This document shows positions 12,088 to 22,959 of a stretch of 64,000 bases of DNA, one piece after another. The notes under the pieces were generated by a model, which did no database searches, had not been told where the DNA came from, and saw only the letters and a list, made by a program, of their open reading frames with translations. The stretch lies in the NCBI GenBank assembly GCA_022494885.1, contig JAGVSM010004517.1, forward strand, positions 248,001 through 312,000, in the 5' to 3' direction. The translations under genes and the position numbers were made by a program. Numbering within the stretch: the first letter of the stretch is position 1; each line of letters opens with the position of its first letter. This stretch comes from Micrasema longulum. Taxonomy: Eukaryota > Arthropoda > Insecta > Trichoptera > Brachycentridae.

Positions 12088-12580
12088 TATTTATTTATTT
12101 ACTTACATACTTGAGTTCATTGTACATTATTTGAGACATAAGTCCAACTCCATGGGACTAAAAATCCTGTGTTGAGATGGGATTAGCAATTAGTTGACAC
12201 AGACACATGAGAATATCACCACAAATATAGGATCAGAAACATAAATATATATTTTTTAAAATGCATATATATATGGCACACCAATATGGTAAACAGTCAA
12301 CTCAAACATTCGGAAAATCATCAAGGAGTTTCCTACTCAAATCCCTTCCACTAAGGAAAATCCAGTCCTTAACTACTTTCTTGAAAATAAGTTTTGTATA
12401 CGCTCTTCCAAAATATTGAAAACTCTCGGTGCGATAAATGACAGATGTCTCTGAGCAAAAGTCGTACGGGTTTTGGGTATGACATAATTCATGCTCTGGG
12501 AAAACCTCGTACCGACATTTTGCTGAGACCTCTCCGTTTTGGTTGACCGCTTTAGGTACTTATTTCTAAGTATAATAATT
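12088..12580 (-). pseudogene. LINE reverse-transcriptase C-terminus and 3' UTR (family L2)
   Basis: Minus-strand translation of about 12380-12575 reads QSMNYVIPKTRTTFAQRHLS and then FIAPRVFNILEERIQNLF. This is the typical end of a jockey/CR1-type non-LTR polyprotein (RTxxxQRSxxFxAPxxFNxLP). A stop interrupts it near 12370. The 3' UTR runs to 12088, ends in an (AAAT)n tail and has near-identical partial copies at 7125-7290 and 30925-31005. The element is strongly 5'-truncated; endonuclease and catalytic RT domains are absent. Confidence 0.7.
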
Positions 12581-13739
12581 GTAATTTAATGTGATTACTG
12601 ATACACACATTTTAAGTGAAGTCGCTTGAGATCTTATCTGTCACTTGAACAATTTCCAGTTCGTCTTTTACATCATTGAATATTTCTGTAGGCGAAATAC
12701 GAGTTTGCGTTTAAATAATAAACCTATTTTTTAAAAACATTAACCACTAAATGCATAATGATATGCAGAGTCATCGGGTGCATGTAAAACGCATTCTGTA
12801 TGCGAAGACCATTACTTTTTTCATTGCAAATTATTACGCACTCTTGAATGCCATAATGGTTTTATCAGTCACGATTTATTAAAACAACTTAAAAGTTATG
12901 ATAGCCGGGTTGCACCTTTCTTCCTCGGCCACAAACCATGGAGAGCAACACGCCTTCTCGTGAATCAACAACTCATTCGTTCAATGTTCATTTCATCAGA
13001 CATGTGCTGTCATGTCCGGAAAATAATATACTATACATAACAAGCTGATGAACAAAGACGGCTGTGGGTGTGATGCCGCCAGACAATTAATGAATGCTGT
13101 GTAGTGTCTAGAGCCGATTATCGTAATGGTTTGTACGCAGTTCTTCCAATGAATACAATGATTCCCTTCCTTCCCTTGTCAATGCCTTGGAGTTGGCATC
13201 AGTATCAAGAGACATCTGTAGAATGATCGGTTTAACAAACATTAGTCCAGAGGTTACTTCTTCCACTCCTTGATTATGTAGATGTATGTTACCCAGATTT
13301 CTGAACTACTTGATGAGTTGGAACATACGTTATATCTTTAATCTTTGCAGAGTTGACTACATAACCAAATACCGCACGTGTAGGATTTAAGTAGTTGCTG
13401 GGTGTGGTGATCCCGCCCCAGTTGGAGGTTGTCCGTAAACTACATGCTGGAACTGAGCGACGTCGTCGAGCTGGATTGAAGTGAACTGAACTTTTTGGGC
13501 TGACTGACTTGAATGGCTGACTGGCGTTGCGTCCTATGGTCTCTTTATAGACAATTTTCCTTTGTAGTTTATTTCTTCGTGGTAAAGACGATGTGAACGT
13601 ACTGCAGAACAATGCTCCCGGTTTAACGTGCAATACTATAAGAGTTGCGTTATACGAATGTATTGGATTCGATAGAAAATGATGACATTGCATCGTTGGT
13701 CATTAGTCTACTTCAGGTGAACTAATTTAACACATGTGT
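12581..13739. other. Unassigned, moderately GC-balanced stretch
   Basis: An open frame of 134 codons lies on the minus strand at 13289-13693, but its translation has no motif I recognise and its composition looks accidental. The stretch may be upstream body of the adjacent LINE or an older unrelated element. I make no functional call. Confidence 0.25.
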
Positions 13740-15275
13740 GTCATCGATTATGGACTATGGATCCCACACATGCAACTACACTGGCTCAGTATCAGTCATA
13801 AAAGAAACATTCACATTCTATCACTTGTTCAACATATTTAGAATAATCCGACTTCACCTGTTTATTTGAGAGAGTTCTTCCAACTAATGGACTAACATAC
13901 CCTATCACCTTCATAATTGAGGAAATTAGATTGAGGGTGACAGACAAATTGACTGTTTAAATTAAGTTGCTCTGACGACGACAAGGGCGTTGAAAGCAGT
14001 AAATTTAAATTCTAAAAAAAAACGCGAATCTTTGGTAAACAAATAATATTTTGAAAAAAAAAATACCGTTCATGCGGCTAAAAAAAATGTTTTTGCTATG
14101 TGCGGATCTGAAAAGATACCACGAGAACTTTAAAACCGATCCGGGTACCCACTTACCGGGAGCTTTCCGAGCTCTTTCAACCTTTTTAACAACATGGGCT
14201 ATCTCTTCGTTGTAGTAACGAGATAACCCTATTAATACATATTCACTGCTCGATTGTAGAATCTTCTTCTCTGTCGTTTTTCAGTTCTGAGGGTCGTGAT
14301 CATTGGTCTCCAGCCATTCCATTGACAATGCGTCTTTACCCTTCACGGCTCTGCGCCTTCTCCACAGCCCCAAATTGGATTGCCCGTGACGTTGTTTTCA
14401 CCTGGTCGATCCATTGAGCTGCAGCTTAGCCTCTGTTTCTTCGTCCTACCACACTGCCCGTGATTATTATTTTCTCCAGATTTTTGGCTCACGTCTAGCT
14501 ATGTGTCCGAAAAACTGCAAAATACGTTGGCAGCATATGGCCGAACTATTACATTGGGTTCCTTCAGTATGGAGACATTTGTTCTTCTAGCTATTCATGA
14601 TATTCTCAGAATTCGACGCCGACACCACATCTCGAAGGCATTTATTTTCTCCTGTTCGCATGTTTTAATTGTCCACGTTTCTGCACCATATAAGAATATT
14701 GAAAACACAAGCGTACGCACTATGTACATTTTGGTTTTCTTCGAGATGCCCCGATGTTGCCAAATTTTGGTCAGTCGAGTCATGGCCTTTTTTTGCGATT
14801 AGAATGCTTATTTCAATTTCTGATGAGCAGGCACTGCCCACAGAGATGTATGAGCCCAAATAAACAAAAAATTTCATTTTTTCAAGGTCTTGGAGTCTAT
14901 TTGATGGTTATAGCATATTGGATCTGTCAACGATTGTAGAATATTCTACTAACTAATGTCAGAGACGCGCCCCGCCCATTCTTTATTTACATTTAAATCA
15001 ACACTTGATTTTTTTCTTTCTCCCTCTTCTTTCCTTCCCGTCCCCTCGCATCTTCATAGTGTAGTATAAATTTTAAGTTTATTTTTGTTCCCATAAAAAA
15101 ATGTATGTATGTTCTGCTTTACAATAAAATTTAAAGAATCTGTATTAACACACCTAGATGTCCATAAACCTCTTAAAATGAACGGTTTGGGTAAGAAGGA
15201 AAACAATTCCTTAAGGCAATACGCCCGCCTTTATATGTATATAAAGTGTTAAATAAATAAATGGTACTCTAAAAT
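13740..15275 (+). pseudogene. LINE 3' part (family L3), split by an inserted LINE
   Basis: The segment matches the LINE tail at 42400-43013. Shared landmarks, in order: MQLHWLSIS and PVYLRE (about 13770-13880), the AARLWNN-like DNA around TGCTCGATTGTAGAAT, ACTAATGTCAGAGACGC with GCCCCGCCC (about 14950-14985), and the 3' end AACGGTTTGGGTA with GGCAATACGCCCGC (about 15180-15230). The peptide order fits the C-terminal region of a jockey/CR1-like polyprotein. It is broken by stops and interrupted at 14263-14930 by another element. The stretch 13960-14190 does not align and may hold a further indel. Confidence 0.7.
14263..14930 (-). pseudogene. Endonuclease-RT (RTE-like) LINE 3' end, inserted
   Basis: On the minus strand the frames give FVYLGSYISVGS and MTRLTKIWQHRGISKKTKMY, then FLYGAETWT and MWCRRRILRIS. 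This is the hallmark C-terminal part of 'endonuclease-reverse transcriptase' LINEs (YLGS, KxxxxRxxxxxLLYGxETWT, RRILRISW). Two frames overlap near 14785, so it is frameshifted, and stops follow downstream. The element ends with GAAGAAG-type sequence at 14263. It is flanked by the 12-bp direct repeat CGATTGTAGAAT (14251-14262 and 14931-14942), so it is a complete, 668-bp, 5'-truncated insertion in the L3 LINE. Confidence 0.85.
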
Positions 15276-15480
15276 AAATAAATAAAGCTGCTTCGGTGTC
15301 TGGGTATCTCAGAAATCCCGTATAAAGGAACAAATACATGAGACTCGATAAAAGAGAATCTACAAAACATGTGTAAGATCAATCAATAGCCAATATGTTT
15401 GTTTGTCAAATGTTTGTTGACAAGGTTGGATTTAATAAAATAAACGAATAGTTATTATGAGTCAAGCCAAGGGCTATTTT
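15276..15480. other. Unassigned AT-rich spacer
   Basis: No recognisable gene or repeat between the L3 LINE end and the next SINE. Confidence 0.35.
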
Positions 15481-15494
15481 CTTATCAACCCGGG

Positions 15495-15610
15495 AACGGG
15501 TTGTGGTCATATGGCTAGTGTCGCAGACTCATGGTCCATGGTTCGCACGCCGCCGTACCACAACTTGATTCCCATTTTCTAATAACGACTCGTTGAAAAC
15601 GGCCCACAAA
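15495..15610 (+). mobile_element. tRNA-derived SINE, family C, copy 1
   Basis: The head contains GGCTAGTGTCGCAGACTCAT and a box-B-like CCATGGTTCGCACGCC. A tail follows with CACAACTTGATTCCCATT and CTAATAACGACTCGTTG. Copies lie at 36900-37150 (+), 62065-62165 (-), 49640-49745 (-) and, weakly, 57765-57850 (+). Confidence 0.6.
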
Positions 15611-16373
15611 ATTGAAATATTTGTGTTAGTCATAAGAACGTGAATGTTTATTATTATTTTTTAAAATACATAATAATAAAATAATTATTGCATAATTATT
15701 TCATAAACAATGAGGGGAAGAGACCATTGTATAAGATGGCTTTGGGAATAAATTTATAGTATTGATGCTATCTTCGTTATTGTCCTTATCTGTATATACT
15801 ACGTATTTTACCGTTTTTTTAATGTGTTTTTTGCCATACAAACGTTTTTTTCTGTCTGTTCCTATGTTGCTTTTTATGTAGTTTATGTTTACTACAAATT
15901 TTACCGAGTTTTTTTACTATATTTTTTACCACATTTCTTACTACGTTATTTTAGTATGTATTTTACTGTGTTTTTCACTAGGTTTTCATCATATATACTC
16001 CCTTTATTTATCCCACCCCATGTTTTGATACCTGTGTTTTATATATACTTTTGACTGTCATAGAACGAGGAAAATAACCCTAGTTAGACAGTCAAAGCAA
16101 CATTGTATAAATATATAATTCATAGTAATTCTTAATAATTTGTAATCATGTATTTTAACTATCGCTAATTGAAACATAACATTATTTATTAATATGTTAA
16201 CTAAATTATACATTGTACCATATAAATGTATTACGAGTACTATAACAATTGAATTTTTATTTTTACTATTGACATAATTGGCTAAATTGAATAATAAAAT
16301 TAAGATACATGATCTTCACTTTGCAACACCGTTTATTATTAAATAACTTATCTGTATTACGTGTTATAAAATT
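15611..16373. other. AT-rich stretch, nothing recognised
   Basis: The open frame at 15824-16054 is Phe/Tyr-rich low-complexity translation and not a credible gene. Confidence 0.4.
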
Positions 16374-16407
16374 TATAAATGTATTGATTAAAATCAATAC
16401 ATTTATA
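16374..16407. repeat. Perfect palindrome
   Basis: Arms TATAAATGTATTGATT and AATCAATACATTTATA are exact complements of 16 bp around a 2-bp centre. It is 16 bp upstream of the hairpin repeat at 16423. Confidence 0.8.
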
Positions 16408-16422
16408 CTAAAGTAAAGAAGC

Positions 16423-16468
16423 GTCCTGACTTAACACGGAATTTTCCGATAAGTCAGGACTTAAAAAA
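16423..16468 (+). repeat. Conserved hairpin repeat with A-tail, copy 3
   Basis: GTCCTGACTTA, ACACGGAATTTTCC, TAAGTCAGGAC, then an A-rich run. The stem GTCCTGACTTA/TAAGTCAGGAC is perfect. Compared with copy 4 (GTCCCGAC/GTCGGGAC), one stem pair has changed on both sides, which is a compensatory change. Confidence 0.6.
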
Positions 16469-17253
16469 AATAAATTATAATAATAAATATCCAGCTCGTA
16501 CGCAGAGTTAAATTTTTTGTGCCATATATGGAAAAAAATGCTATAATTATTATGATATGAATAGTGTTACTAATTATACATGGACAGTGCGTGCGCACCG
16601 GTCTTCAGTGTGGGAATGGTAAAATGAGAGGACGCATTATTACTCATTATAATTTTCGTTGCCCGTCGTCAGCTGTCTAGCCCCGGGCCTGTTCTCCCAA
16701 GACATTTAATTCTAATTAGACTAGATAAAACATTATAATTTGATTAAAATCTATCATCGATATTTGAACAAAGAGTAGCATTTAACTGATTTTTGGGAAG
16801 TTGAAGAGCTGAAACATTTGTTTTTTTTTTCTTTCAGTGCTGCAGAACCGCGTTAATTTAATTTAATATTTAGTTATCCACGAGTCTAGAAACTTTGGTG
16901 TGTTATACTTTTTTTTTTCGATTTTTTTGCACACGTACATATTAAATACATTTATTAATTATTAAACATTTACTATAAGGTACTAAGTGTTTTTTCGGTT
17001 ATTTTTAAAAGTGTTTTTTTTTCATTCTTTGTTAACAATTTGCTCAGTGACAGTACAAATTTGTACCGGTTTAAAATCACTCATATTTTTTTTAATTGTT
17101 TATTTTATTTTATTCAGAAAACATACAGTCATACATAATAAGTATTAAAAACAACATTTTTTAAACATAAAAAGACCAATTAAGTTTCCATAAATTATGC
17201 AAAGATATAAACATTAAATGTGACAAAAAAATAAATAAATAAGAATTTAAATA
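16469..17253. other. Unassigned AT-rich stretch
   Basis: A slightly GC-richer patch at 16580-16700 shows no recognised motif or coding sequence. Confidence 0.35.
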
Positions 17254-17378
17254 CCCCTATGCAGAGACAAAACTTAAGGTGAGGAAAGTACATTCTAATC
17301 TCAAATTCGGAGAATAACCCGAAGATGAAGACAATAGAATGTACTTTCCTCATCTTAAGTTTTGTCTCTGCATACGGG
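17254..17378. mobile_element. 125-bp palindromic MITE, TA target duplication
   Basis: Terminal inverted repeats of about 44 bp start CCCCTATGCAGAGACAAAAC on the left and CCCGTATGCAGAGACAAAAC on the right, and continue to GAGGAAAGTACATTCTA with 2-3 mismatches. Both ends are flanked by TA, as for Tc1/mariner-type MITEs. A diverged relative lies at about 39870-39974. No coding capacity. Confidence 0.85.
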
Positions 17379-17549
17379 TATAAGTGAGAAAATAATAATT
17401 GTTAACATTTGCGTTTTCCATCGAGGTAATAAATTAAAATCAATAAAAATACCGAATGTACACTCCGAGCCATCCACGCACACACATGAACGCACATATA
17501 AAACATACACAAACATATCTCTTATATATCCATGAGAATGCATTTGATT

Positions 17550-18040
17550 ATTCATTATTCAATTTATTTATTTTATTTACGTTTACGTACATTACAAAAT
17601 GTTACAACGAAAAAATTAATACTAAAATTTAAATATACAAATATGGTAAAATAAAAATACACAGCAATTAAAGAAAAAGGATGCTCTCCTCTCTTAACTT
17701 TTTTTCACTAATATGAAAAATGTCGATATCCGAAGAAATACGGTTGAGTAGAGACATTGCTCTTCCTACTGGCATTACCATCGGCAGGTTGATTCTGCAA
17801 GCAGGAAGATAAAACAGCTTGAGCTGCCTATGTCTAAGGTAGTCATTAGGAACACAAAGAAAAATACTCTTCATTACACCAATGTTGATCGTTATACCAC
17901 GGATTAATCGGAAAAAATACATAAACAAGTATGCATTCCTTCTTCTCTCCAAACTATTGTAGCCAAGCATTCCCAGGATGAAGTCAGACGGGTACAGCCA
18001 CGGACAGTATCCGCACTTATGTAAAGATTTCATTGATGTA
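17550..18040 (-). pseudogene. LINE reverse-transcriptase C-terminus (family L5), copy 1
   Basis: The minus strand carries an open frame of 121 codons (17668-18033). It contains LGYNSLERRRNAYLFMYFF, then VPNDYLRHRQLKLFYLPACR, then NLPMVMPVGRAMSLLNRIS. This is the end of a jockey/CR1-type polyprotein, where SLxxRR, RxxxLFxxPxxRTN and SPxxRxxxLLN are typical. The plus-strand copy at 47100-47476 shares NLPMVMPVGRA exactly. An AT-rich 3' UTR ends in AAATAAATA-like sequence near 17560. The start of the frame is not a real gene start. Confidence 0.75.
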
Positions 18041-18360
18041 ACTTACCTAAAGATTTAAAGATCTAGGCATCGCTTTTGTGAGTTCCCTGACATTTCGTGA
18101 TCAGATCGAAACAGTTTGTAGTAGTTCCTTGAAGATGCTCATTTACAAATATTAATATTATAAAATAATTATGATAGCAAGCAAGATATTTTTTTCAAAT
18201 ATTTTTGTGGTTTACAATGCGGTTTTTTTATTTATTTTTGTAAAAAATATATCGTTTGGGAAAAATAACAACTTTTTATGCTGCAATTTGCATAATGTTT
18301 TGATCTCTGCAATATTTTTCGTGATATCTTTCAAGTGTACATATATTGTTTATAAATGTT
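18041..18360. other. AT-rich spacer, nothing recognised
   Basis: Open frames here are low complexity. Confidence 0.35.
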
Positions 18361-18364
18361 TCAC

Positions 18365-18590
18365 AATTTTCCCTATGTTTGAACATGCACATTTCCTAAA
18401 CTCTTCCTTCTGTTGACTTTTGTGAAGTAGAAGAGCTGAAATCCGAGGTAATTCCAGCCTTGTATACAAATATATTGGCATATTTAAAATATTGTTAATT
18501 TTATAGATATTATACTTGAGATGAAGACATTACAAGGAACATGCAAATCTAGGCATTAACAGAGCTTATGACCTATTATTGGCCGGCTCA
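18365..18590 (+). repeat. Fragments of repeat family R2
   Basis: A 3' half (about 18380-18460, CTTCTGTTGACTTTTGTGAAG) is followed by a 5' half (about 18510-18590, AAATCTAGGCATTAACAGAG). This is out of order relative to the intact copy at 43329-43552. Confidence 0.5.
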
Positions 18591-18845
18591 AATCACTTAA
18601 CAACATCATCTTCATTCCCTTTGCGCAACGCTTATTGCATAGGGCACTGTATTACAATACCAATCGCAGCGTATCTTGATAATTTTTGTTACATGAAGGT
18701 AAAATCAGTGATGATCAGTCTGCCAGGTGCCAGTCCAGGGATGATAAAAAATTCGAATTTACAAACTCCTTTTAAAATAAATATTACACACCAACCATGT
18801 AGGAATTGATCTCGAGGCGACTTACATTGTAGGCAAACCCACTGA
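18590..18845 (-). mobile_element. tRNA-derived SINE, family B, copy 1
   Basis: On the minus strand the tRNA-like end holds a decayed box B near 18800-18815. The body ends with GTGCCCTATGCAATAAGCG and then a GATGATG-type tail near 18600. Same family as 22078, 26320, 54940 and others. Confidence 0.6.
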
Positions 18846-18869
18846 CCATAAGATATAGTATATTAAATT

Positions 18870-19260
18870 TTAAAAAAATATATATCTTTCGTTTGTATTC
18901 TTTAATTAATTTTTCTTTAACATTCCATTTTTTATTTACTCTCATCATGATCTTAATAGATACCGAATTATAAATTGAATATTTTTTTATGGATTTAAAT
19001 TTAAAAAAATGTCTTTTTTCTTTAATTTATATTTCTTATCTTGTTTTAGTGATTATATGGGCAACAATATTTTCTCTGGAAAGCATTAAAATGGTGATGA
19101 ACATGTATAACTTTTTTTTTCTCAATTTTCATGCTTTTTAAATATTTTAAACTGTTTTATCTGGTTTTTGTTGATTTTCTTCCAATACTGTTTTTTATTT
19201 TTAATGCATCAAAAACGAAATAGTTAAATACGTAAAAAAAAGTATAGCAGCTTTGTTTTT
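18870..19260 (+). repeat. T-rich repeat R1-like, diverged
   Basis: Shares TTATCTTGTTTTAGTGATTA, TCTTCC and AATGCATCAAAAAC-type anchors with family R1. Weak support. Confidence 0.3.
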
Positions 19261-19288
19261 GACTAGTTATTTATTATTTTTCTATCGT

Positions 19289-19341
19289 CCGGTTTCAAAG
19301 CTTTGCAAGCTTTTTTACCAACGTATACTTAATTAAACCGG
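19289..19341 (-). repeat. Three-helix hairpin motif, hammerhead-like, variant 2
   Basis: On the minus strand: CCGGTTT, a short variable part, TTGGTAA, then AAAGCTT-GCA-AAGCTTT, then GAAACCGG. The outer stem CCGGTTT/AAACCGG (7 bp) and inner stem AAAGCTT/AAGCTTT (7 bp, 3-nt loop) are perfect, and GAAA follows the inner stem as in hammerhead ribozymes. The CTGANGA position reads TTGGTAA, so catalysis is doubtful. A related block lies at 31570-31620 (+). Confidence 0.5.
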
Positions 19342-19452
19342 CCGGTAGAAAAATAAAAAGTAAGTGTTTAAAAACAAAGTTGTATTTATTTATTTTATTA
19401 CAATGAATAACCAAAAAGTTAGTGCTCCAAATATAAAATTTATAAGTTAAAT

Positions 19453-20130
19453 ATGTGGTCATTATTTTATATGCATACAATTTTATTTGAGCGCCCTAAA
19501 ATGTTAGCAAGTAAAACCAACTTAATAACTTGTCAAAATGACTACGAAAATCTTTTCCCGATGTGTAAAGTTTTGACGGTACAGAATATGATATACTATC
19601 GCCTGGTAACAGAGGACTTCATGGATTTCTATAAAACGCCAATATCACATAAGCATGAAACGCGCCAAAAAGCGAGAGGAAACTTCATAGAAAGAAGAGC
19701 CATAAATGCGTATGGAGAGAGGACCAGGGCGTATATACTCCCTCGCATAGTAAAGAGACTCCCGGACGAAATAAAAAATAGCGATATGAATAAAAACAAA
19801 GTAAAATTGGTTTTAAAAATCTTTTTATTAAATTCTAAGTTTAGTCTGTAAAAAAAAAAAAAAATTATAAAAAAATGGGGAAACCAAACAATTTAAAACA
19901 GTGTCAAAAAAAGGGTTTGTTTATTATTTTTTATATATTTCTTTTTCAAAAAAGACTTGATTTACTTGTATTTAATTTTTTTTAAACTTTTATTTTATTG
20001 ATATTTTTAAGATTTTTTAAAAAATATTTTATGTAAACATTTATTATATTGTGTTACAAAAATGTTTAAAGAGAGAAATCCCTGCAAAATAACTGCTTTT
20101 GCAGTTTGGCGGGAATTAAAAAAAAAAAAA
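19453..20130 (+). pseudogene. LINE reverse-transcriptase C-terminus (L6)
   Basis: An open frame of 132 codons ends at 19849. It contains LTVQNMIYYRLVTEDFMDFY, then NAYGERTRAYILPRIVKRLP, then a lysine-rich end. The pattern (TVxNLYxYRLxxExFK, YGxRTxxYxLPRIxNxLPxxIK, KxKxxLKxxLL) is the C-terminal tail of a jockey/CR1-like polyprotein. Upstream catalytic motifs are missing, so it is 5'-truncated. The 3' UTR is A-rich and has a small stem, CTGCAAAA/TTTTGCAG, near 20082-20105. Confidence 0.65.
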
Positions 20131-20199
20131 ATTTTTCAGAATTTAAAAAAGAAAAATAAATAAATAAAAAAAATAAAAAAAAAAGACCACTATTATTTT

Positions 20200-20929
20200 A
20201 TCATTTATTGGGGAGAATATCGTTTAATATTTCATGTTTTATAATGTAAAATAATATGGTAATAACATGTGTATTTTCTTGAATAAAAACTCGAAGAAAC
20301 AAATAAATTTGAATCCCAACGCAATAAATATTGGGATTATTATTTAACAATGCCCTTGACGTGATTTTCACAAAAACGGCACTATTTAAATTTGGCATAA
20401 TACCAATAATTGTCAATTCCCGTGTGCCTTCACAAATACTAAAGATCTGGACGTTAAATAACAAAATTTCAACTGTGAATAAGAAAATAATAATGGAAAA
20501 AATCATATGTAAAATTATATAACACGCCATTAATGTCAACGCCCTTTTTCTACATTGTCTGACCACAACAGTTGAACGCGCAGTGTGCGTTGAACGAGCA
20601 AAAAAAACAAAAGTGTAATGCTTCTAAATAAATAGTGTAATTTGTACCGGGGGGGAGAGTTATGTCTACAGGCTGTTCCGTATACCACTCCATTAAGTCG
20701 ATATATATTTAACGAAAGAGACAAGAAAAACACGATGCACAATACACCCTTGCATTACGCGCAGTGCAGCTGACCACAGTCATTTATACAAAGAAAGAGT
20801 AACCATATCCGCTGCACAATTTTTTTATCGAAAATAACAAAATATTACGCTATTGATAAATATTTTAACAGAGATTAAGGATAGAGCTTATTTATTTGTT
20901 TATTAACATATATAATTATTTTATTATGT
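20200..20929. repeat. Dispersed-repeat fragment and unassigned spacer
   Basis: About 20335-20410 matches 61-125 (GCCCTTGACGTGATTTTCAC). Around 20540-20830 the DNA is less AT-rich and contains ACGCGCAGTG twice, but I cannot assign it. Confidence 0.3.
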
Positions 20930-21300
20930 TCCAAACAAGTACATGTTTATTCTTTAATTTAATTAATATAATTGTTTTTTTTTCTCTATTTTACGACTTT
21001 AAAAATATATTTTCTGGTTGCGTTGAGTTTTTTTTTCAATCTTCTTAAAACTATTTTGTTATTTTTTCACAGCATCAAAAAGAAAATAACATATATTCAT
21101 TATTTTATATGCATACAATATTATGTCGGTACTCTTTTATTTGAATCTTAATTAAAACTTATGTTTGAACATCCGATGACAAATTATTATTAAATAGTTT
21201 ATCGGGACGAATATGTTTTTATACTTTATGTTTTCTTTTTATATTGTAGTATTATTGTGAAAACAAACGTACTTTATTGAATAAAGACTTTAAATGTTAA
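20930..21300 (+). repeat. T-rich dispersed repeat (family R1), copy 2
   Basis: Shares GCATCAAAAA, TATGCATACAATATTATG and GAACATCCGATGACAAA in the same order as 2330-2915. Confidence 0.5.
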
Positions 21301-22077
21301 AAATGTTTAATGTACCTCAATACCTTATTTTTATGTTCGGGCGGGTGAAGAATATAGTTTTTATTATGTGTTTATTTTGATTATTTATTATTATATATTA
21401 TCCTAATAGTTTTTATCTTATTATTCAATGTATCTGCTAAATGTGACTATGAATGTTCTAAAAAAATTTTTTTAAAACGGTGCTTTAACGTCATGTTACA
21501 TTAAGCAAAAGACCAAGTAATTTAAAATACAAGTACAGTATGAAAACAAAAATCCAACCCATATATGAAGTGTTAACTTTTTTCTCTTGATTTATAAAAA
21601 TAATCGTATAATTTTAGCCTGCTATAGCAAAACAAGACTTAATTATTTAAAAAAATTATAAAGGTAATTCAAGTCTTGTATTCTATATTATATAGACTCA
21701 TGTGACATCATAGCCACAAGAGTTAAGAACAAGGCTTATTTATTTATTTGTAAATGCCCATAGGGCTTTCACATGGATCCATAAATTTTTTGTCCGGGTG
21801 GATGAAGGGCGCAGTTTCGATTATTTTTTTATTGTTATTATTTATAAAAAGTGTCCAAAATTCATGCAAGAAGTAATTTTGATAGAAAACACAGGTTTTT
21901 ATTTAAGTGTTTATTTTTATTTATTTATAAAGTATAAAGAATAATCTGTCAGATAAATGGCCTATTTGGCTTTGCTGGCACATACGCACTCTTTTGTCAA
22001 AGTTTTCCATGACTGTTTTGCATAAATATGGCTGAATTTCACTGATCCAGCTTTCATTTTCGCCTCTCTTCAAAATA
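21301..22077. other. AT-rich stretch with SINE-leader scraps
   Basis: GTTCGGGCGGGTGAAGAATA (21334-21360) and GTCCGGGTGGATGAAGG (about 21805-21830) match the start of the leader module of the composite SINE. No gene. Confidence 0.35.
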
Positions 22078-22340
22078 AGTCTGCCTAATTATGTAGTTAA
22101 CCTCTTTGTCTACTATTTTCGAGGTCTTGGGTTCAATCTCTGCCAGGTTGGACATAAAATATTAATTTCAAATGTTTTTTGAGCTGCAATATTTCATTAT
22201 TTCTGAGCTGACGCCTGTAACGTTCGATTTATTACCTTACCTTCAAGTAACAGATGATCGCACTACGCTGCATTTGGTTTACCAATGCAGTGCCCAATGC
22301 ATCAATGCGTGCGTAAAAGGGGTGATCATAATTATAATTA
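22078..22340 (+). mobile_element. tRNA-derived SINE, family B, copy 2
   Basis: TATGTAGTTAACCTCTTTGT and the box-B-like GGTCTTGGGTTCAATCTCTG, then a body, then CAGTGCCCAATGCATCAATG and GGGGTGATCATAAT. The leader module of the composite form is absent. Confidence 0.65.
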
Positions 22341-22959
22341 TTAAATTTTAAAGATATAAAAAAAAAATGTTAAAATAATTCTCGCGTACGCTTAAACGAT
22401 CCAATAGGGCGGCGTACATAATTTTAAAACGGCAGATAAGGGTACTTAATTATTGCACATATATTAAATTATAAAATATGGATATTCCAGACAGATAGGA
22501 GCTTGATCTATTTGACTAATTGTCAGTTGTTATAGTAGAATGCATTTGTTGCGGCTTTCAACTGAAATCAATCTCCCCCTTGTTAAACGGCCAGTTCTGG
22601 AAGTGGCATCATTTTCATTTAGATTTTTATCAGCCACTGTCAGGCCAACTGAGTTTAACGCGCGTGTAACCAAAATAATAGTTCCACGGGACTATTTATG
22701 ATCCTTAAATACGGTTTTTATGTAGGAAACGAACTAACGGAGTGACCGATTAACGAAAGTTATATCTTTGAAATACTGACGTAAATTCCCTAGTACTAAC
22801 CTTACAATTCGATGTATTTTATTATAATTTTTACAATTTAATTTTAAACTTGCAGATATATGAATATACATATTTTAAGGCAATTGACTGGCTTACGAAA
22901 GCCCTTATGGGTTGACATTAGATATATATAAGTATATTGATTGAACTTAACCTAAACAA
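22341..22959. other. Unassigned AT-rich stretch
   Basis: No coding region, terminal repeats or hairpins recognised. Confidence 0.35.

Noticed and set aside
13289..13693. 134-codon open frame on the minus strand
   Set aside because: Translation has no motif, no homologous copy in the window, and composition typical of a chance open frame; not listed as a gene.
15824..16054. Membrane-protein-like open frame (Phe/Tyr/Val rich)
   Set aside because: T-rich DNA gives hydrophobic translations in any frame; no start context or homolog seen.
17355..17555. Minus-strand open frame over the MITE flank
   Set aside because: Shadow frame with low-complexity residues.
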